A stretch of DNA of 34,444 nt from assembly GCA_016840135.1 (NCBI GenBank), contig JAEOSX010000144.1, positions 1 through 34,444 on the forward strand, in the 5' to 3' direction. The translations under genes and the position numbers were made by a program. This document shows, piece after piece, positions 29,794-34,444 of this stretch. The first letter of the stretch is position 1. Every line of letters begins with the position of its first letter. The notes under the pieces were generated by a model. The model was not told the DNA's origin and did not search any database. It was given only the letters and a program-made list of their open reading frames with translations. The stretch is from Candidatus Hermodarchaeota archaeon (GTDB lineage Archaea; Asgardarchaeota; Hermodarchaeia; Hermodarchaeales; Hermodarchaeaceae).

Positions 29794-31197
29794 TTATTGG
29801 TTATTGAGCCATTTTGCTCGCTGAACCAAGAAGGAAAGAGCTGTAGCCGCACGCTGTGGTGTTGGGAAGTTGGGGATTGATGCCTTCTCAAGCAGTGGCA
29901 AGCTCTCTGCCACAATATCTCCTGCCATCCAGCAAGTGACGAGAGGCTTTGAGGTGCAAGTTCTTTTTGCCGCAATAACTGCTTTTGTGATTGCCCTGAT
30001 ATCACTGAAGGCCGGAGGGACGCAGACCACTAGCACGATGTCAACATCCCTGTTGGCTAGTAGGAGTTGTACGATCTGCTGATATGTTCCTTCATTACCT
30101 TCAGGCCCCACATCAACTGGATTATCTACAGAGCAAGATGGTGGTATGGTGGTTCTCAGGTGCTGCATGAAGGCTGAATCAAATTTAGGAACTGCCAGTC
30201 CGGCACGAGCGCAGGCATCAACAGCTAGCACACCTGGCCCTCCACTATTCGTCATAATAGCTACTCTGTCACCTGCCGGTAATGGTAACGTAGTCAGTGT
30301 CTTGCATGCATCAATGAATTCATACAATGTTTTTGCCTGAAGGATACCGGCTTGACGAAACGCGCCAGAATAGATTGCTTGCTCACCTGCTAAAGCGCCA
30401 GTATGGCTAGCTATAGCACGTGCTCCCGCGCTAGTATTTCCAGGCTTTAAAACCAGTATTGGTTTATGAGGGGAAATCGAGCGAGCTGCGGAGAGAAACT
30501 GTCGAGCTTGTCGAGCAACAAGCCCCTCAAGATAACCAGCGATCAGAAGACTGGGCTCATGTGTATTGAGATATTTGAGTAATTCATCTGGACCAACATC
30601 AGCAGCGTTACCATAGCTGACGAACATGCTCAACCCTAAGCCTTCAGCACGTGCCAGCGCGAGAAACACAGCACACATAGCTCCACTTTGCGAGATGAAA
30701 CCAAGATTTCCTTGTTGAACACGGTTTTCGAAGCTAGCATAAACGCTTTCCCAAGGCGCCGCATATCCAGCGCAATTAGGTCCTAGGAATCGAATTCCGT
30801 AATGACGAGCTTTAGCGGTTAGCTCCTCTTCTGCCTTTTCATCACCGAGTTCACTGAATCCTGAACTCATCACAATCACTGCCTTGACACCCTTTCGCCC
30901 ACAATCCTCCATCGCTTGCAACACAAGTTCCTTTCGCAGAACAATAATTGCCAAGTCCACTTCATTTGGAACGTCCTTTATGGATGGATAGACTGGCATA
31001 TCTAACAAGCGGGTCAGCCGGGGATTTACAGGAAAAATAGGACCAGAAAACCCTCCTTGGACCAAACTGTTTACCACTACAAAGCCGATTCTACCTGTCT
31101 TGTCTGACGCACCAATTACGGCTACAGATGTAGGATTGAGAAGTGGGTCTAACGGAGACAAAGGCGACCGTGAACGCCCCAATTCATCACCAGCCAT
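29794..31197 (-). CDS. ADP-forming acyl-CoA (acetate-CoA ligase) synthetase, alpha chain
   Basis: A 467-residue protein of the NDP-forming acyl-CoA synthetase family. The enzyme turns an acyl-CoA, ADP and phosphate into the free acid, CoA and ATP, the energy-yielding step of archaeal fermentation. Seen: a CoA-binding Rossmann domain (TSVAVIGASDKTGRIGFVVV, NLVYPSIKDVP-like), the succinyl-CoA ligase-like domain with FLGPNCAGY and GNLGFISQSGAM, and the phosphohistidine segment IASHTGALAGEQAIYSGAF. This is the alpha chain only; in archaea a separate beta chain of about 230 residues is usual, and none is in this window. The ATG is preceded by its own TATA-like box and palindrome. It may be cotranscribed with abce1. 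Confidence 0.9.
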   Translation of the reverse strand: MAGDELGRSRSPLSPLDPLLNPTSVAVIGASDKTGRIGFVVVNSLVQGGFSGPIFPVNPRLTRLLDMPVYPSIKDVPNEVDLAIIVLRKELVLQAMEDCGRKGVKAVIVMSSGFSELGDEKAEEELTAKARHYGIRFLGPNCAGYAAPWESVYASFENRVQQGNLGFISQSGAMCAVFLALARAEGLGLSMFVSYGNAADVGPDELLKYLNTHEPSLLIAGYLEGLVARQARQFLSAARSISPHKPILVLKPGNTSAGARAIASHTGALAGEQAIYSGAFRQAGILQAKTLYEFIDACKTLTTLPLPAGDRVAIMTNSGGPGVLAVDACARAGLAVPKFDSAFMQHLRTTIPPSCSVDNPVDVGPEGNEGTYQQIVQLLLANRDVDIVLVVCVPPAFSDIRAITKAVIAAKRTCTSKPLVTCWMAGDIVAESLPLLEKASIPNFPTPQRAATALSFLVQRAKWLNNQ

Positions 31198-31223
31198 AGA
31201 GCCGAGCTCATGGTGTCCTCGGA

Positions 31224-31245
31224 GTCTTCAAGACGCCTATAAGGC
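31224..31245 (-). promoter_or_regulatory. TATA box and palindrome before the acyl-CoA synthetase gene
   Basis: Minus-strand CTTATAGG lies about 40 bases before the ATG. Directly after it is a perfect palindrome GTCTT-C-AAGAC (31224-31234), between TATA and the expected transcript start, as a repressor site would be. Outer GG / CC pairs extend it with one mismatch. Confidence 0.45.
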
Positions 31246-31273
31246 TTACTCCACAACTGTAGGGTGACTTGTT

Positions 31274-32203
31274 TTACACGCCTTCTACTAGTTTGGCGAT
31301 TTCTCGGAAGCGGGAACGTAGGGTCACTTCAGTGATGCCGAGAGCTGAGGCAACAGTCTGCTGCGATCTGGGTTCTCCGAGAAGTTTAGCTGCGAGATAT
31401 ATGGCGGCAGCGACATAACCCTTCGGATCCTTTCCGGATAACCGAAGTTTCTCTGTTGCCAAAGCTAGGATTTTCTTTGCCTTTTGTTCGACTTGAATGG
31501 AAAGCCCTAAGATACTAGCGAAACGGGGAACAATCTCTGCGAGATTCTGTCTTTTAGGCTTCAAATCGAGCGTCTTGACAAGAAGGACATAGCATCGTTT
31601 GATGACTCGATCCTCTTCTTCTGACGAATTTAGAACACTATCCATAGTGATTGGGAAGCCACAGGTCTTGCAAGCTGCAAATATACAGGCGGCAACCATT
31701 GCTTTGATGCTATGACCACGGAGAAGATCGTTTTTGTAGGCCTTCCTATAGTAGATAGCCGATGTCTCTCGTATATGCCCAGGCAAACTTAGCTTCTCAG
31801 CTAATCGCCTAACTTCTGTGAATGCAATGGTAAAGTTTCTTCGCCGCCACGACGAGCGGGAATTCCATCGCATAATACGTTCTAACCGACTTTGACGTTC
31901 GGCAGATATGCCGGAACCATTAACTCTGTGAGAAACGGTAGTAGAGAGACCGAAATCGGGTAGCATCTGCGTCAGAGGAAGTCCGTTTGAAGTCCTCCGC
32001 GCCTTTTCCTCTGGGGTAAATGCACGCATTCCTGGACGATGATCAATTAAGCTTTCGGAGAGAACCACTCCACAACCTGCGCAGATAAGTTCTCCTCGTT
32101 GCGGATCATGTACAATATCTAGTGAACTGCAGTCAGGACACTTTTGGACATTTGCGTGCTTTGCGATTGCTCTGTCTGGAGCATCTTCGACTTCATATGT
32201 CAA
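31274..32203 (-). CDS. tfb: Transcription initiation factor TFB
   Basis: A 309-residue TFIIB homologue that links TBP-bound promoters to RNA polymerase. The N-terminal zinc ribbon is CPDC ... ICAGCGVVL. The B-reader/linker region reads MRAFTPEEKARRTSNGLPLT, then LPDFGLSTTV. Two cyclin folds follow (about 100-200 and 205-300), with the second ending in a helix-turn-helix (LGEPRSQQTVASALGITEVT) that reads the BRE. The usual HDKGLST of archaeal TFB reads LPDFGLST here, and GPEWRAF reads RPGMRAF, so this may be one of several TFB paralogues with altered start-site behaviour. The start is TTG at 32203, with GAGGT ten bases before. A clear promoter lies at 32241-32253. Confidence 0.95.
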   Translation of the reverse strand: MTYEVEDAPDRAIAKHANVQKCPDCSSLDIVHDPQRGELICAGCGVVLSESLIDHRPGMRAFTPEEKARRTSNGLPLTQMLPDFGLSTTVSHRVNGSGISAERQSRLERIMRWNSRSSWRRRNFTIAFTEVRRLAEKLSLPGHIRETSAIYYRKAYKNDLLRGHSIKAMVAACIFAACKTCGFPITMDSVLNSSEEEDRVIKRCYVLLVKTLDLKPKRQNLAEIVPRFASILGLSIQVEQKAKKILALATEKLRLSGKDPKGYVAAAIYLAAKLLGEPRSQQTVASALGITEVTLRSRFREIAKLVEGV

Positions 32204-32240
32204 AGGAATTTTAACCTCACTAGAAATATGTGTTCAATGT

Positions 32241-32253
32241 GGCTTTTTATAGC
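32241..32253 (-). promoter_or_regulatory. TATA box of the tfb gene
   Basis: Minus-strand GCTATAAAAAGCC lies 38-50 bases before the TTG start. It is the best TATA match in the window. The rest of the gap to the dehydrogenase gene (32254-32388) is AT-rich, and I see nothing else in it. Confidence 0.6.
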
Positions 32254-32388
32254 ACCGCCACAATAGCAATAGAAACATCAGTTTTTTCTTAAAAAGTCCA
32301 ACAGTTTATGTATTTTAAGGGCTATCCTGCGGTAAGCTGGCTTGTTTTTTGGAGTATTTTTCCCTGCTTAATATTGACACAGGATAGA

Positions 32389-33732
32389 TTATTGCAACTG
32401 TATCTTCCCGATTTTCCATAGAGCGTCTGGGAGGAGATTTGTTGTATCGATAAGACGATTCTGCACGGCTTTTAACTTAGCTAAGGATTCCCGATAGATT
32501 TTGTGTGCAGCGATAAGAACCACGCATTCAGCACCTAATATTTCAGTGAGTGTCGCGGGGGTGAAGCCTAGTTGGCGAATTTCATCTTTAGAAAAGTGGG
32601 GATCATGAGCTAGGATTGCTGCAGGTTGATATTCGCGTAGGATATTTCTTATTTCTAGGCTGGAGGCAAAACGTGTTTCCTTTACATCGGAGCGGAAAGA
32701 GAGGCCGAGAAGACCAATACGGGAGCCCTTCACAGGCTTTCCTTGGGCATTCAAGCACCGAATGACAAGTTCTACTGTGTGTTGTGGCATAGTATCGTTG
32801 ATATGTCTAGCTTGACGGAGGAGAGTCGCGTCAATTCCAAGTTCCTTCGCCTTGTTAATGAGAAACCAAGGATAGACGGGTATACAGTGTCCCCCCACTC
32901 CGCTACTTGGACGATGAATCATACAATGCTCTCTAGTATCTTTGTTTGCAGCGTGTATTACTTCCCAAGCATCCACTCCCAAGGGCTCGCATATCTTGGC
33001 TAGGAGATTAGCGTAGGCAATGTTGAAGTCGCGGAAGGTTCCTTCAATTACTTTCGCTAATTCAGCAGCTAGTAGTGAAGATGTCCGAAGGACCTCACCG
33101 AAGACACTGTACATACCTGCTGCGGCTTCGCAGCTTGCCTTATCTAGGCCGCCAACAATCTTTGGGAATTTGTGAAGGTTACGTATCACTCGACCAACCA
33201 TCAATCTTTCAGGACTATGAGCTAATCCGAAATCTTTCCCCGCCACAAGACCGCTCTCTTCCTCTAGGATTGGCCGGACAATCTTTTCAGTCGCACCAGG
33301 CGGCATGGTCGTAGAAGTGATAACTAAATGACCCTTTTCTAGCCCTTTACCTATTTGTCGTATGGCACTACGAATTATACTATAGTCTTCTCTGCCCAGA
33401 TTATCGACAAGAAGGGGTACGAGTATAATAATGACATCAGAATCACGAGCAGCCGCTTCTCCGTCAGTCGTCGCTCGGAGTTTTCCTGCTTTGACCATTT
33501 TTTGAAGAAGTTCAGGGATTTCAGGTTCATTGATGAGAGGGCATTCGCCTTTGTTAATCAAGTCGACAATATCCTGTTTTGTACGGACACCGATTACCTT
33601 TGCGCCCTCTTTTGCAAAGGCTACTGCTACCGGGAGCCCCATGTTGCCGATACCTACAACATCTACTGTTATCTTGGATTCGCGTAGGAGCTGCGTTACA
33701 TCCTTTGCTGAGCGCCCATAAATTTTGACCAC
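32389..33732 (-). CDS. Nucleotide-sugar 6-dehydrogenase, WecC/WbpA type
   Basis: A 447-residue NAD-dependent enzyme that oxidises a UDP-sugar at C6 to the uronic acid, used in surface glycans or N-glycans. Seen: a Rossmann loop (VVGIGNMGLPVAVAFAKEGA), ITSTTMPPGATEKIV, AHSPERLMVGRV, then the catalytic Cys in SGVGGHCIPVYPWFLINKAK, and a C-terminal UDP-binding domain (IGLLGLSFRSDVKETRFASS). The GGHCIPVxPWFL form belongs to UDP-ManNAc/UDP-GlcNAc dehydrogenases rather than UDP-glucose dehydrogenase, whose motif is GGSCFPKD. The GTG start follows GAGGT by seven bases. No other sugar gene is next to it here. Confidence 0.92.
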   Translation of the reverse strand: MVKIYGRSAKDVTQLLRESKITVDVVGIGNMGLPVAVAFAKEGAKVIGVRTKQDIVDLINKGECPLINEPEIPELLQKMVKAGKLRATTDGEAAARDSDVIIILVPLLVDNLGREDYSIIRSAIRQIGKGLEKGHLVITSTTMPPGATEKIVRPILEEESGLVAGKDFGLAHSPERLMVGRVIRNLHKFPKIVGGLDKASCEAAAGMYSVFGEVLRTSSLLAAELAKVIEGTFRDFNIAYANLLAKICEPLGVDAWEVIHAANKDTREHCMIHRPSSGVGGHCIPVYPWFLINKAKELGIDATLLRQARHINDTMPQHTVELVIRCLNAQGKPVKGSRIGLLGLSFRSDVKETRFASSLEIRNILREYQPAAILAHDPHFSKDEIRQLGFTPATLTEILGAECVVLIAAHKIYRESLAKLKAVQNRLIDTTNLLPDALWKIGKIQLQ

Positions 33733-33854
33733 AGTCTGAACCTCACCTTGATACTTTGACCATAGCCCGAACCCCCTATTCTTAAGGATTATTATTCAAC
33801 TCTTACAACGAGTGACACCGATTCGGGGAGAATAGTTTGCCATCGATTTAGGGT

Positions 33855-34444
33855 TCAAATATTGTCTGTTAGAAACGCGAAAATTCTGTGAACTACTTCA
33901 TCCAAGTATTTATGGTAGAAATGATCAGCCCCTTTGATTATTCGGATGAATTTTCTACGTGTTCGCAGTTGAGCGTGGATGGCTTCTGCTTCTGCTAAAG
34001 GAACTGTGACATCATCGCTTCCATGAATGATGTAAGTAGGGCAACTGATGTAGCGGAGAGCTTCAGTAACAATGGTTGGATCGGCTTGATCAAGACGAAT
34101 AGGGGCACTCAGAGTGACAAGGGCTGCTGGACTCGTATGGAATGCTGCAGCAATGGCGATGCTTCCTCCGAAGCTGTAACCTATTAGAATGATGCGAGAA
34201 CCATCTACGTGAGGATGCTGACCAAGGAACTCGATTGCGGCAACAACATCCTGAACCTCCCCGACACCATTGCTATAGGTGCCTTGGCTGCGGCCGACCC
34301 CCCTGAAGTTAAAACGAAGAACATTAAAACCAAGAGCCCCGGCAGCTTGAGTGATTGCGCGTCCACGCTCATCATCCATTGAACCTCCAAAGAGGGGATG
34401 AGGGTGGCAGAAAACTATACTGGGTTGTCCGGCCGTACCAACTA
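33855..34444 (-). CDS. Alpha/beta hydrolase, 5' end cut by window edge
   Basis: At least 196 residues; the frame stays open to the right edge, so the start lies outside the window. Upstream of the internal Met at 34379 the frame reads PSIVFCHPHPLFGGSMDDER, the oxyanion-loop strand HPHP-x-x-GG of small archaeal and bacterial hydrolases. After it come FNFRGVGRSQGTY, the nucleophile elbow GYSFGGS with Ser, an Asp in IIHGSDDVTVP and a His in GADHFYH. The catalytic triad is therefore complete. This matches the HPHPxxGG dienelactone-hydrolase-like/serine aminopeptidase-type family. The substrate is unknown. A gene-free gap (33733-33854) lies between it and the dehydrogenase gene. Confidence 0.88.
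   Translation of the reverse strand, partial: VGTAGQPSIVFCHPHPLFGGSMDDERGRAITQAAGALGFNVLRFNFRGVGRSQGTYSNGVGEVQDVVAAIEFLGQHPHVDGSRIILIGYSFGGSIAIAAAFHTSPAALVTLSAPIRLDQADPTIVTEALRYISCPTYIIHGSDDVTVPLAEAEAIHAQLRTRRKFIRIIKGADHFYHKYLDEVVHRIFAFLTDNI

Noticed and set aside
33732-33770. Repeated ATGGTCAAA/GTGGTCAAA before the dehydrogenase start
   Set aside because: The upstream copy reaches a stop after six codons. It looks like a chance or slippage repeat, not a leader peptide.
1-34444. CRISPR arrays, insertion sequences, integrase or phage genes, rRNA
   Set aside because: I looked for regular repeats, transposase-like proteins, terminal repeats and rRNA-like stretches and saw none.

Overview
The window looks like a piece of an Asgard-type archaeal genome. 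The genes are archaeal: TFB, ABCE1, an archaeal LeuRS, a ThrRS catalytic chain, family B DNA polymerase and ADP-forming acyl-CoA synthetase alpha chain. Starts are often GTG or TTG, promoters are BRE/TATA-like, and Shine-Dalgarno sites are of the GGAGG/GGTGAT type. The Asgard reading rests on three things found together: a complete ubiquitin set (RING protein, ubiquitin ending in Gly-Gly, E2, E1), ESCRT-I-like proteins (a Vps23/Tsg101-like UEV protein with steadiness box, and the start of a Vps28-like protein), and a divergent actin homologue. I cannot assign a lineage within Asgard from this window alone.

Layout. 1-1514 (minus): an ESCRT-I-like unit, made of an unknown coiled-coil protein, a UEV protein and a Vps28-like start cut by the left edge. 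1679-3863 (plus): the ubiquitin genes, transcribed away from the ESCRT unit; RING and ubiquitin form one block, E2 and E1 a second block with its own likely promoter. 3856-8946: Yip1-like membrane protein, LeuRS, a small zinc-ribbon protein and a Cys-rich protein with a zinc-ribbon tail. 8990-13441 (minus): DNA polymerase B, a TIM-barrel glycosidase-like protein and a coiled-coil protein, the first two overlapping by GTGA. 13528-16849: PPC/DUF296 protein, a large cytosolic beta-sandwich protein and an HhH-GPD-like protein with a Cys cluster. 16920-20354: an actin-like protein beside three small coiled-coil proteins, with an NIF3-like protein upstream. 20537-29740: NOP2/Sun RNA methyltransferase, ThrRS catalytic chain, two M24 peptidase-fold proteins, two tRNA-Arg genes, a hypothetical with a hairpin in its leader, a DUF89 protein and ABCE1. 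29794-34444: acyl-CoA synthetase alpha chain, TFB, a nucleotide-sugar dehydrogenase and an alpha/beta hydrolase cut by the right edge.

How the parts may work together. The ubiquitin and ESCRT-I genes plausibly form one pathway in which ubiquitin is conjugated to targets and read by the Cys-less UEV protein. The actin neighbourhood resembles in plan the crenactin-arcadin arrangement, with a filament protein next to small coiled-coil partners; this is the best candidate for an undescribed system. Translation and core information genes make up most of the rest.

No gap between genes exceeds 300 bases. No CRISPR array, insertion sequence, rRNA or phage gene was seen.
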